This document shows, piece by piece, positions 1 through 7,190 of a stretch of DNA of 14,052 nucleotides (its first letter is position 1; each line of letters starts with the position of its first letter). Source of the stretch: an uncultured Eubacteriales bacterium (GTDB taxonomy: Bacteria; Bacillota; Clostridia; Oscillospirales; CAG-272). A model generated the notes under the pieces. The model did no database searches. It saw only the letters and a list, made by a program, of their open reading frames with translations, and had not been told where the DNA came from. Where the stretch lies: NCBI GenBank assembly GCA_910586545.1, contig CAJUIQ010000037.1, positions 1 through 14,052 on the forward strand, in the 5' to 3' direction. A program made the position numbers and the translations under genes.

Positions 1-1
1 G

Positions 2-1279
2 TTTACCTATGAACCGATTCAATATTATGACGATATGATCGGAAAAACCTTGCAATTTGGCGATACAAAGTATATAATAACTGGCGTAGTTGATACTGGA
101 CTGGATTTGGACAGATACAAATACCTTACAGAAAAAAGACAGAATGTCAGCGCGGCTGATCAAATTATAGACTATGCGCTGATGAACGAATTTGCGATTG
201 CCTCCAGATATAGCCTGGCAGGTCTTATCATGATTGGCGAGGGCCACATGGATACCCTGCTGAATAGCCGCGCTCCCATCTACGAAATCAGCAACGGATG
301 GCTGTATTACTTTAGCGATCAGGGAAATGGAAATGAAATGGTCATTGACCCTTCCTATCTGACTACGCTGGATCTGGTACAGAATCAAAACATTACCTGG
401 ATTGACGGAGAGAAAAAAGAACTCGCCGACAATGAAATTATCGTCACTTCGGATGTTTTGCGCAACTACAATGGCGACGGAATCGTATCCAACGGAGACA
501 TGCAGAATGATGAAGCCACGATGGATCATTTGATCAAAACGCTAAAAAAAGCCTCTTTCAGGAGAGAATTCAGCACCTTTGGCAATTTTGATTCCCAACA
601 CGAAGAAGGCTACAAAGTTGTCGGCATTCTGGAAACCGATGATGGCAACACGAACATGGCTTCTACAACGGTAGTATCCGATAAGGATTTTAACGCCTTT
701 ACAGACGGCAAAGACGCGGTTTACGCGTTCGCCGTAGGAGAGATGCCGGAAGATAAAGAAGAGATTAACAAGATAGTGGCCTACTGCTATGAAGACGAAA
801 GCAAAACAGAGCGATTTGAACTGAAAAACTCTGTTACCTATGAACTGGATACGGTAAACAGCGTCCTGCACAGTCTGGCAGACGTGTTCCTGTACATCGG
901 CCTTGGCTTCGCTCTGTTCGCGGCGCTTATGCTGGCCAACTTTATCAGCACCAGTATTTCCTATAAGAAACAGGAAATCGGCATCCTGCGGGCTATCGGA
1001 TCCCGAGGCAACGACGTATTCCGAATCTTCTTTGCAGAAAGCTTTATCATCGCAATGATCAACTTTGTCCTGTCCTCCATCGGCGTTTTTGCCGCCACAA
1101 TGATTATCAACTATGTAATCCGTCACGAGGCAGGGATCCTCATCACTATTTTGAACTTTGGGCCCCGTCAGTTGCTGCTCCTTTTGGTAGTGAGCCTTTT
1201 GGTAGCAGCGGTGGCAAGTTATCTGCCTGTGAAACGGATTGCTTCCAAGCGCCCCATTGACGCAATTCGCAATCGATAA
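2..1279 (+). CDS. ABC transporter permease, FtsX/MacB type (5' end cut by window edge)
   Basis: This is the C-terminal part of a membrane permease of the MacB/FtsX family, which couples a cytoplasmic ATPase to an extracytoplasmic domain for export of, or sensing of, peptides and lipids. The frame is open to the left edge, so the ATG at 35 is an internal Met and not the start: the residues before it (FTYEPIQYYDD) run straight into a MacB-type periplasmic domain (IGKTLQFGDTKYIITGVVDT). Numbering from that Met, the extracytoplasmic domain covers about residues 1-270. It is followed by an FtsX domain with three membrane helices near 283-305, 335-360 and 378-398, the family loop KKQEIGILRAIGSRGNDV, and a C-terminal PVKRIASKRPIDAIR tail. 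The ATPase partner is not in the window and probably lies upstream. Residues 144-155 resemble an EF-hand calcium loop. The next gene begins 52 nt downstream, after a strong palindrome. The family call is firm; the substrate is unknown. Confidence 0.9.
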   Translation, partial: FTYEPIQYYDDMIGKTLQFGDTKYIITGVVDTGLDLDRYKYLTEKRQNVSAADQIIDYALMNEFAIASRYSLAGLIMIGEGHMDTLLNSRAPIYEISNGWLYYFSDQGNGNEMVIDPSYLTTLDLVQNQNITWIDGEKKELADNEIIVTSDVLRNYNGDGIVSNGDMQNDEATMDHLIKTLKKASFRREFSTFGNFDSQHEEGYKVVGILETDDGNTNMASTTVVSDKDFNAFTDGKDAVYAFAVGEMPEDKEEINKIVAYCYEDESKTERFELKNSVTYELDTVNSVLHSLADVFLYIGLGFALFAALMLANFISTSISYKKQEIGILRAIGSRGNDVFRIFFAESFIIAMINFVLSSIGVFAATMIINYVIRHEAGILITILNFGPRQLLLLLVVSLLVAAVASYLPVKRIASKRPIDAIRNR

Positions 1280-1285
1280 ACCGAC

Positions 1286-1313
1286 TGCCTGCACGGCATA
1301 TGCCGTGCAGGCA
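1286..1313. repeat. perfect 28-bp palindrome between permease and ligase genes
   Basis: Two perfect 14-base arms (TGCCTGCACGGCAT and its complement) meet with no spacer, so the RNA would fold into a GC-rich hairpin of about 12 bp. It lies 6 nt after the permease stop and 3' of it comes the ligase Shine-Dalgarno (GAAAGGA, 1316-1322). No T-run follows on the + strand, so it is not a normal intrinsic terminator. It may be a transcript-processing or stability hairpin, a translation-modulating structure, or an operator for a dimeric regulator. Confidence 0.85.
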
Positions 1314-1331
1314 AAGAAAGGAAATAGCGCC

Positions 1332-2873
1332 ATGAAAAATATTTTGCAATTTTTAGAGAAATCTGCTATAATGCATCCGGACAAGATCATTTTCGCAGAT
1401 GCGGATAAATCCGTGTCCTACTCAGCATTTTTGGAAACCGCTCAGGCGATTGGTACGGCTATCGCCAAGGAAGGAATCCGCAATCGCCCCGTAGCGGTGC
1501 TTATGCCTCGCTGTACAGAAGCGCTAATGGCAATGATGGGCGTGGTATACAGCGGAAACTTTTACGTGGTGATTGACAGCGAAATGCCTCAGGCCAGAGT
1601 GGAAAAGATTTTTCACACACTACAGCCCGCGGCCGTTGTTCTTCCAAAAGACTGGCAGGAGGAACGCGCCGCATGGGCGCCGGATATTCCCTTTCTTGAC
1701 TATGAAACCTGCGCTTTTTCCGATTCGGACAGCGTCATACTGGAACAGATCCGCCGTTCTATGGTAGACACGGATCCCTTGTATGCACTGTTCACCTCCG
1801 GTTCTACCGGTAATCCTAAGGGAGCGATTCTGAGCCACAAAAATGTAATCGCTTATTCCAAATGGTTTATTGATACCTTTGGTATCACAGAAAATACTGT
1901 ATTTGCGAATCAAACGCCTTTTTATTTCAGCATGTCCGTGTCGGATCTCTACGCCACTATGCGTGCAGGCGCCACTTTGCATATCATCCCCAAAAGCCTG
2001 TTTTCCTTCCCGGTAAAACTGATTGAGTTTCTCAACCAGCGGACAGTAAACACCATTTACTGGGTACCCTCCGCTCTATGTATTGTAGCCAACTGGAAGG
2101 TACTGGACTATGCGATGCCCGCTCATCTGAAAAAGGTCTTGTTTGCCGGAGAAGTAATGCCGGTGCGCCAACTAAATTACTGGATGGATAAGCTGCCGGA
2201 CGCTATGTTTGCCAATTTGTTCGGCCCTACGGAAACCACCGACATCTGTACCTATTATGTTGTAAACAGACGCTTTGCCGACACAGATACATTGCCTATC
2301 GGCAGGGCATGCGACAACTGCAGTGTGTTCATTATAGGAGAGGACGGCAAAGAAGCGCCCACCGGTACGGAAGGCGAGCTGTATGTCCGCGGCCCCTTTG
2401 TGGGAATGGGATATTATAACGATCCAGAGAAAACCGCTGCGGCCTTTGTGCAAAATCCTCTGCAAAATAGCTACCCGGAACGAGTTTACAAAACAGGCGA
2501 TCTGGTACGGGAAAACGAGCAGGGAGAGCTATTGTACATCTCCCGCAAGGACTTTCAAATTAAGCATATGGGGTACAGAATCGAGCTAAGCGAGATCGAG
2601 GCTGCCGCCGGAGCGATTCCGGAAATTACAGCTTGTGCCGCTGTATACGACGGAGAGAGGGATAGAATACTTTTAATATATCAAGGGAAGCGTCTGGAAG
2701 ACGCTTCCCTGTGCCAGGCCCTAGCACAGCGTTTGCCTACCTACATGATGCCAAGCGGCTTTATACGGGTAAAAGCAATGCCGTACAATCAAAACGGAAA
2801 AATTGACCGGGCCTGGCTTGGAAAAAATTATTCCACATTAGAGTCCGCGTCTGCTCCTGCGCCCATATCGTAA
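1332..2873 (+). CDS. DltA-like adenylating ligase (D-alanine--carrier protein ligase family)
   Basis: An ANL-superfamily acyl-adenylating enzyme of 513 residues, close to the usual length of DltA. It would activate an amino acid (D-alanine in the known family) with ATP and load it on the phosphopantetheine arm of the carrier protein encoded next. The core motifs are all present in order: P-loop LFTSGSTGNPKG, FGPTETTD (A5), YKTGDLV (A7), the hinge region SRKDFQIKHMGYRIELSEIE (A8), and NQNGKIDR with the catalytic lysine (A10). The longer frame from 1239 overlaps the palindrome and reads TACTAYAVQA; the start at 1332 is preferred because GAAAGGA lies 9 nt upstream and the protein then begins MKNILQFLEK, as expected for the family. 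Cytoplasmic. A perfect 12-bp hairpin (2684-2710) lies inside the coding region for the C-terminal subdomain. Substrate D-Ala is inferred, not shown. Confidence 0.9.
   Translation: MKNILQFLEKSAIMHPDKIIFADADKSVSYSAFLETAQAIGTAIAKEGIRNRPVAVLMPRCTEALMAMMGVVYSGNFYVVIDSEMPQARVEKIFHTLQPAAVVLPKDWQEERAAWAPDIPFLDYETCAFSDSDSVILEQIRRSMVDTDPLYALFTSGSTGNPKGAILSHKNVIAYSKWFIDTFGITENTVFANQTPFYFSMSVSDLYATMRAGATLHIIPKSLFSFPVKLIEFLNQRTVNTIYWVPSALCIVANWKVLDYAMPAHLKKVLFAGEVMPVRQLNYWMDKLPDAMFANLFGPTETTDICTYYVVNRRFADTDTLPIGRACDNCSVFIIGEDGKEAPTGTEGELYVRGPFVGMGYYNDPEKTAAAFVQNPLQNSYPERVYKTGDLVRENEQGELLYISRKDFQIKHMGYRIELSEIEAAAGAIPEITACAAVYDGERDRILLIYQGKRLEDASLCQALAQRLPTYMMPSGFIRVKAMPYNQNGKIDRAWLGKNYSTLESASAPAPIS
2684..2710. 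repeat. perfect inverted repeat inside the ligase gene
   Basis: Arms AGGGAAGCGTCT and AGACGCTTCCCT are exact complements with a 3-base GGA loop. It encodes the stretch around QGKRLEDASLC near the C-terminus of the ligase. No T-run follows, so it is not an intrinsic terminator. Confidence 0.8.
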
Positions 2874-2915
2874 CCTGCAAATAATTTTATTTATATATGA
2901 AAGGATCAATTTATC

Positions 2916-3143
2916 ATGGAAGAACTGCTTGAAATTCTTGAAAACCTTAAGCCCGGCGTGGATTTCCCCGCCCAAACAGATTTGATTGAAGACCATGTAC
3001 TGGATTCTATGTCCGTAGTCATGTTGGTCGGAGAACTGAACGACGCTTTTGATATTGAAATCACACCAGTGGATGTGGTTCCGGAAAACTTCAAGACGGT
3101 AGACGCTATATACGCAATGATACAGCGGCTTTCCGACGACTAA
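2916..3143 (+). CDS. DltC-like acyl/D-alanyl carrier protein
   Basis: A 75-residue acidic carrier protein. The phosphopantetheine attachment site is Ser31 in the motif EDHVLDSMSVVMLVGEL, with the following helix (ELNDAFDIEITPVDVVPENFKTVDAIYAMI) in the expected place for a PP-binding domain. It would carry the activated acyl group from the ligase to the membrane acyltransferase. GAAAGGA lies about 10 nt before the ATG. It sits 42 nt after the ligase and 31 nt before the MBOAT gene, so co-transcription is likely. In classical dlt operons the carrier follows dltB; here it precedes the MBOAT gene, giving the order A-C-B-D. The length and DSM motif fit DltC better than fatty-acid ACP (which has DSL), but the substrate is inferred from the neighbours. 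Confidence 0.9.
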   Translation: MEELLEILENLKPGVDFPAQTDLIEDHVLDSMSVVMLVGELNDAFDIEITPVDVVPENFKTVDAIYAMIQRLSDD

Positions 3144-3174
3144 AAGAGATTAAACCAAAGGATATAAACAAGCT

Positions 3175-4764
3175 ATGGCATACAGTTCCATTGTATATTT
3201 GCTTCCGTTTCTTGGCGCGGTGGTCCTTCTGTATAACGGAATGCCGAAAAAATACCGCTGGTGGGTTTTACTTCTTGCCAGCTACATATTTTACTGGCTG
3301 AACAGCCCCACCACGCTGATTTTTCTGTTGCTGTCCACCGTGGCGGTATACCTGGCCGGTATCTTTTTAAATAAAATACAGGACGGCTTTGACCTGTCCA
3401 AAAAAGCGCTGGATAAAGAAGGTAAAAAACAGCTGCGAAAAATTGTAGGCTGGCAAAAGAAAGCCGTGTGCGCTTTCGCCCTGCTATTTATCTTCGGACT
3501 GCTTGCCTTTTTAAAGTATTATCCTTTTGTCAGCGAAAATGTCAATCAGTTTCTAAAGCTGCTTCACTTGGAAAACGCTCTTCCCTCGCTGAAGCTGCTC
3601 CTTCCGCTGGGTATCTCTTACTATACGCTCCAGGCAGCCGGATATATCATCGACGTTTATCGTGGAAAATACAGAGCAGATATGCATTTGGGCAAGGTAG
3701 CCTTGTTTCTCTCCTTCTTCCCACAAATCGTAGAAGGGCCCATCGCGCGGTTTGATGAGACGGCAGACCAGCTGATGGAGGGAAACCGCTCTACATATCA
3801 AAACCTAACCTGGGGCGTGCAGCTGATCCTTTGGGGCCTTTTCAAAAAAATGGTGATTGCGGATCGAGCCAATCCCTTTGTAGCGGAAGTATTTAAAAAT
3901 TATGCAGAGCAAAGCGGCGTCGCACTTCTGGTAGGCGGAATTTTGTTTACCATCCAGATTTATATGGAATTTTCCGGATGTATGGACATTGTAATCGGCA
4001 GTGCACAACTGTTTGGCATAAATCTGCCGAAGAATTTCGCTCGTCCCTTCTTTGCTACCTCTGTGAATGATTTCTGGCGGCGCTGGCACATTACGCTGGG
4101 CGCTTGGTTGCGGGATTATATATTTTATTCCGTGTCCCTCTCAAAAGGATTTGCTAAGCTCTCAAAAAAAGCCAAGGAAAAACTGACGCCTTTTCTTGGC
4201 GCTTTGATTCCCTCTGCCGCTGCACTGTTCTGCGTGTGGATTTGTAATGGAATATGGCACGGGGCAGGCTGGAAGTACCTTGCATATGGTATGTACTATT
4301 ACGTAATCATGCTCCTTGGCATGCTGCTGGAACCTTTGTTTGCGCAGTGTGCCGCAAAGCTTAAGTTGAATCGGGAAGGCAGTGCTTTTCGCATTGTGCG
4401 GATACTGCGCACCTGTATTCTGGTAGTAGGCGGTATGACTTTGTTCCGGGCAGAAACGGTAGGGGTCTTTGGTGAGATTGTGTATAGAATTTTTACGAAT
4501 TTCGCACCCCAGCATTTCTACGACGGTACCCTGCTGCATATGTGTATCGACGGATGGGATTTCATTGCCATTGCCGCCGGATGCGTAGTGGTTTTATTTG
4601 TAAGCATTCTGCAGGAAAAAGGGTATTCCCTGCGAGAACATATTGCAGGGCAAAATATTGTCATACGCTGGAGCGTATATCTTGCTCTCATTTTAGCAGT
4701 TATCATATTCGGCGCATACGGTTCCGGATATGACCAAGTTGCCTTTATTTACGGGCAGTTTTAA
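3175..4764 (+). CDS. MBOAT-family membrane O-acyltransferase (AlgI-like, DltB position)
   Basis: A 529-residue polytopic membrane protein of the membrane-bound O-acyltransferase family. It would take the acyl group from the carrier protein at the cytoplasmic face and pass it through the membrane for transfer to an extracytoplasmic acceptor. Family landmarks are FFPQIVEGPIARF (about 181-193), SVNDFWRRWHITLGAWLRDYIF with His305, and the active-site stretch CNGIWHGAGWKY with His362. Hydrophobic segments run along the whole length, starting at residue 6. The FWRRWHITLGAWLRDY and WHGAGW motifs look more like the AlgI/PatA group (alginate or peptidoglycan O-acetylation) than classical DltB, although the ligase and carrier partners are dlt-like. 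An AAAGGAT site lies 11 nt before the ATG. The next gene follows after 12 nt. Confidence 0.92.
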   Translation: MAYSSIVYLLPFLGAVVLLYNGMPKKYRWWVLLLASYIFYWLNSPTTLIFLLLSTVAVYLAGIFLNKIQDGFDLSKKALDKEGKKQLRKIVGWQKKAVCAFALLFIFGLLAFLKYYPFVSENVNQFLKLLHLENALPSLKLLLPLGISYYTLQAAGYIIDVYRGKYRADMHLGKVALFLSFFPQIVEGPIARFDETADQLMEGNRSTYQNLTWGVQLILWGLFKKMVIADRANPFVAEVFKNYAEQSGVALLVGGILFTIQIYMEFSGCMDIVIGSAQLFGINLPKNFARPFFATSVNDFWRRWHITLGAWLRDYIFYSVSLSKGFAKLSKKAKEKLTPFLGALIPSAAALFCVWICNGIWHGAGWKYLAYGMYYYVIMLLGMLLEPLFAQCAAKLKLNREGSAFRIVRILRTCILVVGGMTLFRAETVGVFGEIVYRIFTNFAPQHFYDGTLLHMCIDGWDFIAIAAGCVVVLFVSILQEKGYSLREHIAGQNIVIRWSVYLALILAVIIFGAYGSGYDQVAFIYGQF

Positions 4765-4776
4765 AGGAGGATTGTA

Positions 4777-5754
4777 ATGGAAAAATCAAAAAACACCCTC
4801 CTTTCCTGCGTTGTCAAAAGCATTGTATTTATCCTGATCCTTGCACTTTTACTGCTGGGATTATCCTATATGATGGCTCCCAAGGACAACACCAAAGAAA
4901 GCGGTATCATCAACCCCAACGCTACCGGCTTCTATTCCGAGCCCAAAAACTCCATCGACGTGGTCGTGGTAGGCAACAGTGACGCCTACAGCGGATTTTC
5001 TCCTATGGAGCTTTGGAACAGTTTTGGATACACCTCCTATGTAAGCGCAGAAGGATTGCAGGTGCCAGCAGGCTCCCTGGCGATGCTGAAACGTATTCTT
5101 ACCTGTCAGACACCCAAGCTGGTAATCTTAGAGACAGACGGTATGTTTACCAAAACAGACGCCTCCCAAAACATTATCAATGCGTTCAACTCCGTATTGG
5201 GAGAGCCTTTCAGCGTATTTCGTTACCATAATCGATGGAAAAAAATGAAATGGAAGGATGTTCTGCGAAAGCCCTATTATACCGCCCATTGTGTGACCAA
5301 GGGACAGATGCTCTCCAACAAGGTAAAGGAATACAATGGCAAAGAATATATGGTGGAAACAGATGAAAAGGATAAAATTCCGCCGTTTTCAGTAATGACA
5401 GTCGACAAAATCAAAGAGCTATGCGAAGAAAACGGGATAGAACTGCTTCTGCTGGAGATGCCTTCCGAGTCTTCCTGGAACTACAAGCGGCATAACGCCG
5501 TAAAAGAGTTCGCCAAAGAACGGGATCTTCCCTTTATTGATCTGAATCTGGACCGCGACCGGTTTGACTTTGATTGGACTACCGACTCCCGAGATGGCGG
5601 AAATCACTTAAATACTCGGGGCGCCCGCAAGGTCACGCGGTTTATCGGTGAGTATCTGCAAAAGCATTATGATCTGCCAGACTACAGAGAGGACCCTGCT
5701 TACAGCGTTTGGCACGAGGACTACAAAGAATATTTAAAGCAGATTAAAATATAA
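4777..5754 (+). CDS. membrane-anchored SGNH-like acyltransfer partner (DltD position)
   Basis: A 325-residue protein with one N-terminal membrane segment (about 13-33) and an extracytoplasmic domain. The domain begins with VVVVGNSDAYSGFSP, which fits block I of SGNH hydrolases with Ser68 as nucleophile, and ends with DGGNHLNTRGARKVT, where His277 would be the catalytic base. Known MBOAT clusters often carry such a protein (DltD, AlgX/AlgJ, PatB) that completes transfer to the final acceptor outside the membrane. The Asp-His spacing here is D-x3-H (Asp273, His277), one residue longer than the usual DxxH. It has a near-perfect ribosome binding site, AAAGGAGG, overlapping the previous stop region, and it ends the operon: a terminator begins at its stop codon. 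It could be called DltD-like by position, but sequence likeness to classical DltD is weak. Confidence 0.8.
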   Translation: MEKSKNTLLSCVVKSIVFILILALLLLGLSYMMAPKDNTKESGIINPNATGFYSEPKNSIDVVVVGNSDAYSGFSPMELWNSFGYTSYVSAEGLQVPAGSLAMLKRILTCQTPKLVILETDGMFTKTDASQNIINAFNSVLGEPFSVFRYHNRWKKMKWKDVLRKPYYTAHCVTKGQMLSNKVKEYNGKEYMVETDEKDKIPPFSVMTVDKIKELCEENGIELLLLEMPSESSWNYKRHNAVKEFAKERDLPFIDLNLDRDRFDFDWTTDSRDGGNHLNTRGARKVTRFIGEYLQKHYDLPDYREDPAYSVWHEDYKEYLKQIKI

Positions 5755-5778
5755 GAGCGGCATAGCCGCTCTTTTTTC
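5753..5778 (+). terminator. intrinsic terminator of the dlt-like operon
   Basis: The stem AAGAGCGGC / GCCGCTCTT with a 3-base ATA loop is followed by a run of T. It begins within the stop codon of the SGNH-like gene. Confidence 0.93.
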
Positions 5779-5910
5779 TTATTTACCCGAGTCATACTTT
5801 AAGATATTATTATCATAAATGACTACGGAGGGATAGTCTATTTCCACCGTCGTGATGGCAAGCCTTTTATAAAAACTTTACAAATAAATTTTCCATACTT
5901 AGTTTTGTGG

Positions 5911-5939
5911 TTGATTTTATTTGTCGATACAGGTATAAT
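5911..5939 (+). promoter_or_regulatory. sigma-A-type promoter for the deaminase-tsaD operon
   Basis: TTGATT (5911-5916), a 17-bp spacer and a perfect TATAAT (5934-5939) lie 47 bp before the deaminase start, in an AT-rich intergenic region just after a terminator. Confidence 0.8.
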
Positions 5940-5986
5940 ATGAGTATCTATCCTTATATGAAATATTATAAAATTGGTGAATGGTT

Positions 5987-6472
5987 ATGGATCGAGTTTC
6001 AAAAATCAATTATTATCTAGATATCGCTCAAACTGTATCAGAACGCAGTACTTGCCTGCGTCGCCGCTTTGGTGCGATCATTGTTAAAAACGACGTAATT
6101 ATTTCTACAGGCTACAACGGCGCACCTCGAGGACGTGTCAATTGTACTGACCTGGGGGAATGTCCCCGGGATAAAATGAACATCCCTCGTGGAGAGCGAT
6201 ATGAAATGTGCCGCAGCGTACATGCGGAGGCAAACGCAATCATCGCAGCTACAAGAGAGCAAATGCTGGGTGCAACCTTATACATGTGTTGTACATCCCC
6301 CTCAGGGGAGCTTGTCAGTGGGACATGCTCCTGTATGATGTGCAAGCGCTATATTATCAATGCTGGCATTGAACACGTATATATCCGGGAGACAAAAGAT
6401 ACCTTTACCATTTACAATACACAGGACTGGGTGGAAAATGACGACAGTCTCTCAGGAAAGTTTGGATATTAA
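5987..6472 (+). CDS. dCMP deaminase family protein (ComEB-like)
   Basis: A zinc-dependent cytidine/deoxycytidylate deaminase fold protein of about 161 residues, which would convert dCMP to dUMP for thymidylate supply. The first zinc motif is CRSVHAEANAI, with the His zinc ligand and Glu proton shuttle; the second is CSCMMCKRYIINAGIEHVYI, giving the two Cys ligands. The N-terminal part (RFGAIIVKNDVIISTGYNGAPRG) is typical of dCMP deaminases. Two ATGs compete, 5981 and 5987. GGTGA at 5975-5979 is only 1 nt from the first but 7 nt from the second, so 5987 is chosen. Unusually, the Pro that normally precedes the first Cys of PCxxC is Ser here. First gene of the operon; a lipoprotein gene follows after 16 nt. 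Confidence 0.9.
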   Translation: MDRVSKINYYLDIAQTVSERSTCLRRRFGAIIVKNDVIISTGYNGAPRGRVNCTDLGECPRDKMNIPRGERYEMCRSVHAEANAIIAATREQMLGATLYMCCTSPSGELVSGTCSCMMCKRYIINAGIEHVYIRETKDTFTIYNTQDWVENDDSLSGKFGY

Positions 6473-6488
6473 AGAAATGGAGAAAGCG

Positions 6489-7190
6489 ATGAAACGTGTC
6501 TGTGTGCTGCTACTAGCTCTGGTGTTGCTTTTGTGCGCCTGCGCAAAAGAGGCAAACTATACCTTTCAGGAAGATGGTACCCTGTCCGATGGGCTGGGAA
6601 ACACATACCGCAGTGCCCCTGTAGGGTACGAACCCACCAACCAAGGTGTAGAATACGGTAAAATTGATGATGCCATCGGAGAAACACTGTATCAAGTAGG
6701 AACGCTGGATCCCAAAGATTATCTCACCGGCGCCTATTCCGGCGGTACCACTCTGTTTTTTTATAATGCCGATATTTCGCTCCCCACGCTTTGGGAGATG
6801 GAGGCGTCTTTGTGTTACCTTTGTCAGCAAGACACCAATATTATTACCATCTGTACCATCGGCGATGGCTCTCAAAGCGGCGATGCAACAGCAGACAAGG
6901 AGCTTATACAAACCTTGATCCAGCAAATGCAAAGCGCTATTGAAAATGGAGAAAGCGCTTCTATCTGGCCGCGCACAGATGTAAATGAAACGTATCAGTT
7001 AAAATTCTACTCAAAAGCCTGGCCTGCCTTTTATTACAATCTGACCCTTGCCGTATGCGGCAGCGGAACCTATCTGTATGACCGGCAGTCAAAAATTTGC
7101 ATTGATACCGGCGATCTTTTGCTTCCCTACTATGAGGCATCTGAACCGCAAACACCGCCTGCATCCGATACATCGGAGGCAAGTGTATGA
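6489..7190 (+). CDS. lipoprotein of unknown function
   Basis: A 233-residue predicted lipoprotein. The N-terminus MKRVCVLLLALVLLLCAC is a lipoprotein signal peptide with lipobox L15-C16-A17-C18, so the mature protein starts at Cys18 and is anchored on the outside of the membrane. The open frame extends upstream into the deaminase gene (to 6360), but GGAG at 6479-6482 with 6 nt spacing supports ATG 6489. The rest has no motif I recognise; it ends in a Thr/Pro/Ser-rich tail. Its stop overlaps the start of the next gene (ATGA), so it is translationally coupled to the phosphatase. Confidence 0.85.
   Translation: MKRVCVLLLALVLLLCACAKEANYTFQEDGTLSDGLGNTYRSAPVGYEPTNQGVEYGKIDDAIGETLYQVGTLDPKDYLTGAYSGGTTLFFYNADISLPTLWEMEASLCYLCQQDTNIITICTIGDGSQSGDATADKELIQTLIQQMQSAIENGESASIWPRTDVNETYQLKFYSKAWPAFYYNLTLAVCGSGTYLYDRQSKICIDTGDLLLPYYEASEPQTPPASDTSEASV

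Noticed and set aside
1239..1331. Upstream extension of the ligase frame
   Set aside because: It overlaps the permease end and reads through the palindrome; the ATG at 1332 has a good ribosome binding site.
542..1390. A 282-codon antisense frame on the minus strand
   Set aside because: It is the shadow of the permease gene; the + frame has clear FtsX domain motifs, while this one has no recognisable domain and spans the palindrome.
5820..5860. GGAGGG inside a short inverted repeat GACTA/TAGTC, like a hidden ribosome binding site
   Set aside because: No open frame follows; the stem is only 5 bp and the next promoter lies further on.
6360..6488. Upstream extension of the lipoprotein frame
   Set aside because: It overlaps the deaminase gene and would bury the signal peptide; ATG 6489 gives a clean lipoprotein signal.
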